Assembly: GCA_013397075.1 (NCBI GenBank)
Contig: VWZS01002368.1
Coordinates: 806,001 to 870,000, forward strand
Origin: Rhabdornis inornatus
Lineage: Eukaryota > Chordata > Aves > Passeriformes > Rhabdornithidae
Direction: 5' to 3'
Length of the DNA: 64,000 nt
The notes under the pieces were generated by a model, which did not search any database, was not told the DNA's origin, and saw only the letters and a list, made by a program, of their open reading frames with translations. The position numbers and the translations under genes were made by a program. Of this stretch, positions 54,595-64,000 are shown in pieces. The stretch's first letter is position 1; every line of letters begins with the position of its first letter.

Positions 54595-55794
54595 GCCCAG
54601 TGATACCAAGATACGTATTGAACTGACAACTTCCAAGATTAAAAACAAAGTTTCTAACACCACTTGACATGAAAGAGAAAAGTATATAAGTAACCTCCTA
54701 ATAAACTGCCCAATAGAGAATCCAATCTGCTAATTCCTGAAATTTCTAACTATAGAAGTTTCACATTGTAAAAAGCAGCAAAACAACTTCTCCACATAGC
54801 CCAAATTTCAGTAACTCAGCCAAAAAGTTTACTTCTAATTTTTCTGTCAACATAGAAGATTGCAAACAGTCTTATTCCCTAGATTTACATTTTAACAACC
54901 CAATCACACTGATGGAAAAAAAAAGTAAAATACTGGTTTCATACAAGAATTCCCATGTATTCAACCACAGAGTCTAAAATGAGAAAACTACATTATCCTG
55001 AAGTGATATAACTCCTCCTTGTTGGCTCTACACTTCAATTCCTACTGAGAGTGAAATGGTGAGGGTAGATCCCATAAATTAGTGATTCAACAGCTGTATT
55101 CTTCATGGGGAAAAAAAAAAAAGGTAGTTCTCTTTTTTACACCCCGTCCCAAAATACAAGAGATTGCAAATCCATAAGGACTAGAATCCCTTTTAACAAG
55201 ATACGTGCAAATACTTTGTGCAGCTACAGCTAAGTTTTTTCTTTTGATCCACATCAAGCACATAAATCCTGTTTCCAAAGCAGTAAAATACTAAATAAAG
55301 ACAGTGAAACAGAGTCCAGAACAAGGTGGTTTTTTGTTTGTTTTGGGTTTTAATATAAAATAAAGAGGAGAGAATAGGTGCTTTATCAGCTTACATCTTG
55401 ATTGTATTTCTAGTATGATTGTTTATCATCAGGAGCATTCAGACGGTACTGAATAGCTCTAGTGTTCATATGAGTTCAAAGAAACTCTGCAGACTTCCCC
55501 ACCTCATAAGCTGGAAATAATTGGTCCAAACATGTCAAGAATAAGCATTTCTTCAGTGCTGTCACACTAGCTTGTAGTCACTGTGTGATTGTGTCAGAAG
55601 TATTTCTAGTAGCAATAGCTCAGTCCATATATATCATAGAGTCGAAACTCTCAAACTCAGACAAGGCCCATTGTCACCTAGGTCAAAGAACCTAAGCTAC
55701 CAAACTCAAGCTTCAATTAAGCTACTAAATCATAACTTCTAAATTTGCTGATAAGTAACATTACTGAGCATGTAAATGAGATGTTATACATCTA

Positions 55795-55830
55795 CAGCTT
55801 TATCTCTTAATGGCTTAAGAGATAAAGCTG
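55795..55830. repeat. Perfect inverted repeat, 16-bp arms, 4-nt loop
   Basis: The arms CAGCTTTATCTCTTAA (55795-55810) and TTAAGAGATAAAGCTG (55815-55830) are exact reverse complements around the loop TGGC. This is the longest perfect short-loop hairpin I found in the window. Confidence 0.95.
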
Positions 55831-57618
55831 AGGCAATTCTCTTCCGTCTCCGCAGAGCAGTTACCAGAGTTTGGCTTCAATCTTGCCTTCCCCAAAAGAT
55901 CATAGCACTAGGGAACCAACATCCTGATATAATGAATAATCTGCCCCAAACCTCCCAAAATGTTTATTACATTGTTTCATTACAGTGCTACTGCATCTGA
56001 ACATATATTCTTCTATTCACCTCTGTATTTCTTAATTGTTAAAGCAATCCAAAAGGTTATGTTCCATATGTTAAAGCTCTCTTTCTCTCTGTGGGCCTAT
56101 AAAACTGAATGGAAGCAGGCAGCATCTACCAGAATATTCTCTTTTGCCTGCGTCTCCTATGCAGCTACAAAAACAAATCTAAGAGTGATAATACTTGAGC
56201 TCATTATCATTATTTTCTATAGCTGGCCAAATCCCACAAGTGTAACTTAATTCATAAAAACCAGTTTCATCTAGAAAATCTTTGACATATTCAATCAAAT
56301 TGTCACCTGTATGTTCCAGCTACTAAAAACTACTAACACAGATTTTAAGTTTTTCTTTTTACCTTCAACATTTAGCCTTAAATTGTCTTCTGGCAAAGGA
56401 AAAATAAAAAAAAAAAAAAACGTTCTCAAAAATGAGAAGAGAGACTGTAAGAGGAAAAGGGATACGTTTATGTAACACATGCTACTGTACTTGTCCATGC
56501 GAACTACCAAAAACCCCCAAAAATCTGTATCTTTTATATCAACTAGGGCCAACTAATCAGCTCTCAGGTCAAGAGGTATTTGCAATTAAGTTTAAAAAAA
56601 ACTAGCACAGTACCTTTCTAATGAGTTTTGAGCAAGAGTACCTGAAATGAATGTGTTTAGGGTGATAGGATCAAGTTTGCTACTGGTGCCTTAAATCATA
56701 TATATAAGCGAGCAAATCCTCCCACCTACCACTTCAAACACACCACCTCGCCTGTTCATCCTTTCTCACTTCTGTTTCCAATTCAATTTCTTTTCACTGC
56801 AGTGAACACATACTTCTGTTGATCTCATGGTCAGCTGGAATCATCAACTGGTACTTACCTCAGCAAAAGTTTCTTAAAAACCTAAAAAAGACCCTGTGAA
56901 TGTTTAAGAGGAAAAACCTTTGCAGACATGCTGAGTCCGAGAGTTTCTATAGCTCTTTAACCAAGAGGAAAAAACAGTTCCTGCATCGCCAACACATCAA
57001 CATTTTATAATTCTGGGGAGTGCCACCTCTGACCAAATAGCCAGTTATACAAACCATAGACATAGCAGTGGATTTATCACCGAGGTTAAAACTTATGTTG
57101 GTAAGTAATGCAATACTCTAGACCAGCCTATTAAAATTTAGGAGGAAGTGCAATTACTGTTTCTTGTATAGAAGCAGAAGTTTCCTAAATAAATAATCAG
57201 CATACAGATAATCAGCATCAAGTCACTCAACAGTTATAGCTAAAACTGAACTGGAGCATACACAGCACATCTGTACATTTACAAGCACAAGCTCCCCAGA
57301 TGTTATAAATTACTATCTTTACCAGTTGCTCCTGAAAGTGTTGACTTACAGAAAATGCGCTGAACAGTGGAGATGTTCATAGCAGGAATAGTCAACAGAA
57401 CTAAATTCAACAGTAAAAGATCTGTTGATAACTGTGTATGATCCAGAGGGTAAATGTCACAGAGCTATTACTGCTTGGGTGTATTACAGGGACATTACTT
57501 TCAGCTATACTTGAGGATACAATCATGTAAGTTCTCCTGCCTTACTCACAACGTACTATTTATTCAAGTTTAGCTATGTGCAACAGGCAACAAAGTATCA
57601 TAACCTGATTCCTAGCTT

Positions 57619-57652
57619 AAAAAAAAAAACAAAAAAAAACAAAAAAAAAAAA
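57619..57652 (+). repeat. A-rich tract with C interruptions
   Basis: Runs of 9 to 12 A are separated by single C, followed by a C/A-rich stretch to about 57672. There is no sign of a source retroposon before it. Confidence 0.9.
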
Positions 57653-58062
57653 CCCCAAAACACCAAAAACCGAACACCATATCCTGAGTCATTTTAAATT
57701 ACCGGACAACTCTGAATGATATTGGAGATTCGGAGGTTTCATATAGTTGTACAGAAACTCATCTTAAAAAAGGAGACATCAAATTCCAAACTTTATTTAG
57801 AGAAGACGAGAGCGAAAGGGAAAAGCAGTTAATGACACAACCCTCCAGAAGGCAGTTCAGCATTACCGATACCATTCATTTATTGCCCGGACAGCGTAAG
57901 CCCGTCCCGTTTCTGGCGGAGAGGTAACACCAGAGAGCTCCATCAGTTCTGCTGCCACTGACATTTCCCAAACCGCCTCCCGCAGCCTGCAATTTACACC
58001 AGGGAAAGCCCAGCTCGCCAGCAAGAGTTTCCAAACTGAGCATGAAAAAAAAAGCGAAAAGC

Positions 58063-58090
58063 AAAAAAAAAAAAATAAATAAATAAAAAA
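58063..58090 (+). repeat. A-rich tract just inside intron 1
   Basis: An A-run followed by TAAATAAATAAA lies about 180 bp into intron 1, directly at the edge of the CpG island. Confidence 0.9.
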
Positions 58091-58267
58091 ACACCCCAAA
58101 CTCTCAGAGACTTTTCAAAAGCAGGGTCAGGGCTGCAGCGAGCACGGCGCAGCTCTGCGGGCTCCGGAGCTCGGGTTCCCCGGAGCCCCGCGTCTCCCCC
58201 GCGCCGCTCCGCACCCCCTACCCGCGCCAGGTGCGCGCTGCCCCGCGGGCGGGCCGTACTCACTCAC

Positions 58268-58515
58268 AGGGACACGGTGCGGTTGGGCAGCACGGCGGGC
58301 TGCAAAGTTTCCACCAAGTCTCCGCCGGTGCAGACCACTTTGATGCGGAGGGCCGGGCGGCCGGGCCCCTTGGCGCGCTCGGCGGCGCAGAGGCAGCGGT
58401 CCACGATGAGGTCGGGGCAGTTCCTGCTGCCCCCGCACAGCCCCAGCGCGGCGGCCAGCAGGCAGAGGCGGGGCCCGGGCCCGGCAGCCGCAGCCCCGGA
58501 GCGCCCGGAGCGCCG
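58268..58515 (-). CDS. ADGRA3: ADGRA3 (GPR125) exon 1, coding part; start codon not visible
   Basis: This is the N-terminus of an orphan adhesion GPCR that sits in the plasma membrane and is linked to Wnt/planar-polarity signalling (family knowledge). The open frame gives 82 codons plus two bases. It begins with a basic stretch (RRSGR), then a hydrophobic core (LCLLAAALGLCG) that fits a signal peptide. A leucine-rich-repeat N-cap follows, with four cysteines in the pattern NC...CLC...VVC. The block ends VVCTGGDL...LPNRTVSL, which resembles the ADGRA2/ADGRA3 cap. The donor is CT|GTGAGTG, phase 2, with the intron starting at 58267. Exon 2 matches ADGRA3 better than ADGRA2, and the very long intron 1 also suits ADGRA3. 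The oddity is that there is no ATG: an in-frame TAG at 58516-58518 directly precedes the first codon. The 5' limit given is therefore the limit of the open frame, not a proven start. Confidence 0.85.
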
Positions 58516-58680
58516 CTACCTGCGCTCGGTACCCGGCGGCGCTGCCCGCCCGCTGCGGGCTCCGCGCTCCGGGAACACCGGGCAGATGCGCCAAGGACGC
58601 GCCGCAGACCCGAAGAGGCGCGGCCAGCCCAGGCACGGGGCAGGAAAAATCGGCAGCTGGAAAGATTGTGTGGGTCGGGA
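58516..58680 (-). other. ADGRA3: ADGRA3 exon 1, presumed 5' untranslated region
   Basis: This stretch lies between the expected transcription start, about 25-30 nt downstream of the TATA box, and the first codon of the open frame. It is GC-rich and has no ATG on the minus strand in any frame. The right boundary is inferred from the TATA position, not seen directly. The last three bases, 58516-58518, read TAG in the ADGRA3 frame and sit where a start codon would be expected. Confidence 0.6.
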
Positions 58681-58703
58681 ATCTAGTTTTGGAAATAGCC
58701 GCC

Positions 58704-58710
58704 TTTTATA
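58704..58710 (-). promoter_or_regulatory. ADGRA3: TATA box of the ADGRA3 promoter
   Basis: The minus strand reads GGTATAAAAGGCGG, a full match to the TATA consensus with GC-rich flanks. It predicts transcription starting near 58675-58682, a suitable distance upstream of the exon 1 coding block. I saw no convincing CCAAT box just upstream. Confidence 0.7.
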
Positions 58711-61700
58711 CCGCTCTTGAGAAGCGTGTGTGCTAAGTGGTGTTCGCACCTATGGCTGTGGGAAAGGAGCCTCAGGACGTGGGCGAGGGTCAGTGTAGAC
58801 CAAGAGACAGGACAGTCCAGCCGTTGCCACCGGGAAGGGTCCTTAGTGCACTTAGCTGACTGCAGACAGCTCAGATAATGTGAACATGACCTAAAGCAAA
58901 GGTTTGAGCAGCAAAGACACTTCATCATCCAGGTCAACGAGCACGTTTCTCTTCTACTTGTGTTTCTCAGTCATTTATGGCACTTGGTGGCTTTGGAGCA
59001 CTCTCAATAGTATTTTGTGACCTGACTAGTAACTTCCGGGGTAGATTTTCAGCATCAACTGCAAGCTACCCTGTTGGCGTTTTTTTTGCTGGAAGTGAAC
59101 AAAAAAAATCCGTGTTGTAACAACAACTTCCATTTTTAATGATCTTTTACTGGAAGAGCAGGTTCCTTGCCTTCGCTTACTGGATGGAGACTCATAACGC
59201 ACATTTTCATTGCAGGATCTAGGCCAAAGTTAGTAATAGTCTGCCATAGCTATAAAGCTATTTTAAGAAATTACTTGGGTTTTATAAAATAATATTGTAT
59301 TATAGCCCCTTGGGGAAGATTTGTCTTGCACGTTTACAGTGCCTGTTATCCCTGTGTTCTAATACCTAATTGGAGCCTTTAGGCACTATAGTATTAATAA
59401 GTGATAGAAGAGGTGGTGCCCTAGTGAAATTCAAGGCTAATAGGAAATTTTTCAGGAACAATCTTTTTCTGCACAGTTGTTGATTTAAAGAATCATAAAT
59501 ATTACAACCTCTGCTCTTTTATTTTTAAAAGCAAAGTTGTGTAAGGCTTACTGGCAGGCAGTAAAATGGATTGTATTTCATGAGACCACTCAACATTGCT
59601 ATGGTTGCATGATGTCATTTATCATAAAGAAACCCAATGTCTTTATTTTGAAAATTCTCCTTTAGCTTTGAAAAATTCTGTCTCATCCACACTCTTTTTG
59701 AAAATGCAAGTGAAGAATACGCTTTTATTAAGATGGTAGCATAGATTTCATTCAGTATTAACCTTGCTGAAAAGAAATGGAATTTTTCAGTTAAACTCAG
59801 CCCTTAAACATATGCTAGCAGAATTTTAACGTTTTTTCCTACCTCACTGATGCTGAATTTATTTTTTTTCAAATACTGTTTCATTAGGGAATAAGAAGGT
59901 TTTTCAGTCACATTGAAGCCATCTATCAAATTCTAGGGCAAAGGTGGAGAAGGAATTTTTCAAAACATTAGAGGCAAAAAATAACAGGAAACTCCCCTCC
60001 ACTTCCTAACATATCTTTTTTCTTGCTTTATTACACATAAAGACAGAAAGTTCAGCCATCTTCACTTTTCCTCACTGGCATCTACAAATATCAAGAAGGT
60101 CACAATTTTATGATGATTTAAAAGCACAGATGATAGTCCCTGCCCTGAGATCTCACAGTCTAAATAACTGCCCAGTCAATTAAAAAAGGACCTGAGCACC
60201 TAGAGAGCTCCATGCTGCTTCAGTTGTCACCAGCCAGCACAGCAGAACATTTAATGCTGGCAGTAGCTAGCCATTTTCACAGACTGTGAAAGATACGACT
60301 TCCACCCACTCATGGTATGAAAACAACTAAATTTCCCATGTCTTAGGACAGCATTATAATCCCAGACTCCTCTGCAGAAGGGAGGAAAGAAACATGCACT
60401 GTGTTTGGGTTCCAAAGTGCCAGTTTTAGACAAACTGTGTGCCTACAGCTTGGGTACCTTTGGACACTTACACAGCAGATAGCATGGGATAGGTCATGAG
60501 CTCCTTAGCTGGGGGTTGGTGTGTGCAAAGAGAGAATTATGAGTTTATTGTGAAGTCAAAGATGCTTGGAGAATTTAGGTGTCTGCTGCTAAATAAAATG
60601 GAGACATTTTTCTAATTCATATTTGAACTTATACCCTTCAATTTATCCTCAATCTTTCAAAATCTAGCTCAAAATTATTGCCCACATATATTGAAGGGAC
60701 ACACTTTAAGATATCTCTCCTTAAAGTTTTCTCTCTTAGTTTTGTCAGAAATCAAAATGGGATATGTACTGGTCTACTTTTTCACACAAAGCCAAACACG
60801 GGATCTTAAGAAACACGAGAAGGCCTAAAATGCCAGGTTCTGATTACATGAAGTTCCTGGCTGACAGAAACAAGACCAGAGATTCACTTGAAACGTGAAA
60901 AAAAGTCTTATTTTAACATTTATTTACAGTTAAATTATTGCTCTAGCTATTTGGTTAAATCATGGAACTGAGGGATATGTTTTCTTAGATCAAAGAAGTA
61001 AGAAAATAACTAAATATGCCTATTTTCTTTATATTTTTATTTCCAACCATCAAAAGCTTGAAGCTTTTTGAGGAGGTCTGTCTGTGTATCCACACACCAT
61101 GACCTTATTACAGTACTTGAGACAAATTTTATCCTGTGGCTAAGTGTGTAAGTGTCAAAAGGGAATGTAAATTAATTTAGGAATATAATGCTAAAATAAT
61201 ATTAGTCTGAATGAATATGAACAATGTTAAAAGGAATCAAAGAGATACAGGTGATTCATTGAACTACAGCTTTACATTTCATTTAGATCACGTTCCTGAG
61301 CACAAAACAGCACCAGCACCTGCTTAGCACCACAGGACATTACACAGCAATTAAGTAACAAGAATGTGTTATACAATTATAGGAAATATGGGGAGGCAAG
61401 ATGTAAATAAGTGAATTTGAATTTTGTCAGGATTTCAAAATTGCATGTTAGTATTGGAACAAAGCCATGGAAACTTGAATAACCACAAACAGGTTTTGGT
61501 CATGGGTTTTGTTTCGTTTCTTATCCAGAAGTTGGCATTCTATCAGCCCTCTAATTCCTTGAATATTGACTCTATTGATAGTAGCAAAATAATGCAAAAT
61601 TTACTCCATTTCCTCCATCACCTCAGTATCTCAGCACTTTTATTCCATCATGACTGTATCTCATGCTACTCATCACATCAGCATAGCATGAATGTCTGTA

Positions 61701-63664
61701 AGCCTTTGCAGTAGAATGATAAAAATAACAAACCAAAAAATTATTTGATGTAGAAAAAAAATAGGTAAAGTAACTGAGAAAAGAACAATCCAGAGCGTGT
61801 TTCCACTGGGATGCTTGGAATCCTATAAAAAGTTATTGTATGAAAGGTGATAGAGCAAAGAAAGAGGAATGGATAAAAATATACAGTACAACATTCATGT
61901 AGAAAGGATCCAAGAATTTTAATAATAAATCAGTATTAGAGATGATATAATCCTGGTCCATAAATAGGCTCATGTAAGGCGCTGGTGATATTAAAACACA
62001 GAGAAAAACAACAGAAGCAAAGTTGTTCAGGTTTGTTACCAATCACTAGAATAACTGGATAACACTGAGTGCAGAAACAGACTCTCAGCAAAATCATCCT
62101 GATTTTACTTAACAGACTGAGTAATCTTTTAAGGAAATGTTGAAACTGAGTCATTCAGGACTAATTAGAGCAGGGGATCATATACTGGGGGAACAATGCT
62201 GTGTTAGAAAGAACTGACTAAACAGGATTTCCATATCTGCTATTCTGCATCAGCACAATCAGAAACACCTCTGTACTGGTTTTATATTAGGAAATTATAA
62301 TGTAAGAAACCTTCAAATATCATTGCATTGCTTCCCTACTGCTTACATTTCTTCTACATATTCTCATTTATTTGTAACATCTGAAATCAAAAGGGGTTTG
62401 AGCACTTCAGTCCTCACAGGGCGCCAGGTTTCCAAAAAGTTGCATTGAACTATTCATTGGAATAAGGAAGTCCTTGAAGTTAGAGACCTCTTATGAAAAA
62501 TCTGGCTTTATTTGCTCTTAGCAGAGACCAATGTAAAATTCTGATCAAAACTAAGACTATTGCTCTGAAATCATAAACGAATAATAGTAATAAGCTATCA
62601 GTGGGGAGTAGAATAATTACCACAAAAAATACCAACAGGGAAATAAATTATATTTGAAGAGAAAAAACTCAAGTGTTTGATATTTCTCAGTACTGAGCCA
62701 AGTTTTCCTCCAATGAATATTTCAGGGTTATTGCCAAATAATACAAAGTCCACTTCTCCCAGAAAGTCATACCTACAAGGGAGTATATGTCAGTGTAAGT
62801 TTCTGATGACCACCAAATATAACTCCAGCTGTTGCCAAGTCCCTCAGCTGCTTCAGACAACATATTGAAATTGTTCAGAAATACTGTTGATGGCACATAT
62901 ATTTTAATGTTCTAGCCTTTATCTCTTCATGATCTCTTCATGCTCTTTTATTTACTTGTGCAGTGCAGAATAACAACACTTTTGAATGGTCAGCCACAGG
63001 AGAAGCAGCTTTTTTTTAACATTGTACCTTCAGAGGTCTCACAAGGGGCAAGGATCAGATTGCAAAACTACACTGAAAATTGAAATGCTTTCCTGCAGAA
63101 GTCAGAGCAGAAAGTGCAGAAGGATGGCAGCTGCCTTCTGTCCCACAGACCCAGGCATCTATTCCTGCAGGAATGCAGGGCTTTCAGGAGAGCCACCCTC
63201 TTTCTCACACACGTGGTTCCAAAATACACTGGGAGGACATATTTTTGGATGTTGATGTACACATGCCAGTGCTTCTCAGTGTTTTTCATTCCTAAGACAC
63301 ATGAGAATTCTGACTAATTTACCAGCATGCCTTGCATCAGAGAAAAAGGGAGAGAAAAAAGAAAAATGTAGCACCCTGAAAATAGACTACATTTCAGGTA
63401 GAGAGATATTTCAAGTTTTGCTTTCCTGTCATAGAAAAATATTTTTCCTCTCTGTCATCTCCCTGCATTAAGAAGGTCAAATGAGTCTTTTCCACACCTT
63501 CCTGAATGATGAAGATCTCTCAATACCCTCTGTTGGATCTCAGGAAACTGGAGTTTCTGAGCTTTCTGTGCTTCCAAGCACAGACACCCTGGAAAACACT
63601 GCACTGGACCTGAAACCTTGGAGAAGATTTGTAAATATAAATAATTAGTTAGAAATCACAAATG
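58711..63664. other. Upstream flank of ADGRA3: no gene seen
   Basis: Composition returns to AT-rich immediately beyond the TATA box. I found no exon of a divergent neighbour and no second CpG island, so the promoter does not look bidirectional. A short tandem duplication of ATCTCTTCATG lies near 62920-62943. Confidence 0.7.
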
Positions 63665-64000
63665 TGTAGTGGGTTAGATGTGTGTATTTTCACTGGGTGA
63701 TGGGTTTTAAATTTGAGGTTTTTATAATATAGTGGTAGCTATGGGACAAGATGGAGAATTTTGGGTGGTGTCTTTTCTTTTGTTCATCTTCTTCTCTTCC
63801 TTCTTCACGGAACTTAGGTAGTAACCTCTGGTTGGTCAGTCTAATGTCACTCTAAAAGTCATGAAAATCTATTATTGGGTCAAAAGAATAAATAATGTAG
63901 GTGTTAAACTTCTATTGGTTTGTTTAGCTTTAAAAGGCCTTGAAACAGGCTCAGCTTGGAGCCAGTTTTCCTACTTCTAGCAAGGAGCTAGAGGTGCTTT
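63665..64000 (+). mobile_element. 5' part of an avian endogenous-retrovirus LTR, cut by the window end
   Basis: The segment begins TGTAGTGGGTTAG and contains a TTTTTATAATATAGTG block, a GGGACAAGATGGAGAATTTT block and a long pyrimidine-rich TTC/CTT stretch. This order is typical of a common bird ERVL/ERV3-like LTR (from memory). A TATA-like TTTAAAAGG occurs near 63931-63939. The other end is outside the window, so I cannot tell a solo LTR from a full provirus. Confidence 0.6.

Larger units (their letters stand above)
48351..58062. other. Intron 1, right part: no gene seen
   Basis: AT-rich sequence holding most of the perfect hairpins and several A-runs. No exon, RNA gene or mobile element was recognised. 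Confidence 0.65.
14736..58267 (-). other. ADGRA3: ADGRA3 intron 1 (about 43.5 kb)
   Basis: The intron is bounded by a GTGAGTG donor at its right end and a TTCTTGTAG acceptor at its left end. The splice joins a CT|G Leu codon. No further exon-like segment with ADGRA3 similarity was recognised inside it, and no nested gene. Its contents are listed separately: one solo LTR, one CR1 tail, one possible older LTR, a large microsatellite, short hairpins and simple repeats. Confidence 0.85.
58130..58680. promoter_or_regulatory. ADGRA3: CpG island over ADGRA3 exon 1 and the start of intron 1
   Basis: GC content and CpG density rise abruptly against the AT-rich surroundings, and GGGCGGG-type (Sp1-like) motifs are present, for example around 58247-58253 and 58546-58552. 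The island covers exon 1 and the first 130 bp of intron 1 and ends close to the TATA box. It is the only CpG island seen in the window. Long ORFs here on both strands and in several frames are by-products of the composition. Confidence 0.9.

Noticed and set aside
58268..58515. Assignment of the exon to ADGRA2 (GPR124)
   Set aside because: The cap in exon 1 alone is close to both paralogues. Exon 2 (LKNGSF, SLERL, Ile after the split Leu) and the very long AT-rich first intron fit ADGRA3 better.
58127..58686. Several 100-170-codon ORFs on both strands in the CpG island
   Set aside because: They arise from GC-rich sequence poor in stop codons. The true coding frame on minus is a different one, identified by the LRR-cap motif and its in-phase join to exon 2.

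Overview
This window looks like vertebrate, almost certainly avian, nuclear DNA. Most of it is AT-rich and non-coding, with one sharp CpG island. It contains LTRs and a CR1 LINE tail of the type found in birds, and I found no operon-like or densely coding sequence. A passerine is my best guess from the LTR families, but that rests on remembered consensus sequences, not on a search.

One gene can be supported: the 5' end of ADGRA3 (GPR125), an adhesion G-protein-coupled receptor, read on the minus strand. Exon 1 lies in the CpG island (coding part 58268-58515). It encodes a signal-peptide-like segment and the cysteine-rich cap of the leucine-rich repeats, ending in LPNRTVSL. Exon 2 (14664-14735) is exactly 72 nt, has clean splice sites, joins exon 1 in phase inside a Leu codon, and encodes one leucine-rich repeat (LSNNKI, LKNGSF, SLERL). 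Intron 1 is therefore about 43.5 kb. The rest of the gene lies to the left of the window, beyond at least 14.6 kb of intron 2. A TATA box (58704-58710) sits just upstream of exon 1. No ATG exists anywhere in exon 1 as assembled. The reading frame opens directly after a TAG at the spot where the start codon would be expected.

Layout: 1-14663 intron 2; 14664-14735 exon 2; 14736-58267 intron 1; 58268 to about 58680 exon 1; 58704-58710 core promoter; onward to 64000 upstream flank. Intron 1 holds a possible old LTR (about 23450-23790), a CR1 3' end (about 25451-25540), a solo ERVK-type LTR with its own TATA box and polyadenylation signal (37800-38334), a perfect 373-bp GGAAA microsatellite next to a lone N (47977-48350), and several perfect short inverted repeats. 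The upstream flank ends in the start of another LTR (63665 to beyond the window).

I found no novel gene system. The points most worth checking are the missing start codon, the cluster of perfect hairpins with 4-nt loops in intron 1 (54527-54554, 54563-54594, 55795-55830), and the sense-oriented LTR promoter inside intron 1.
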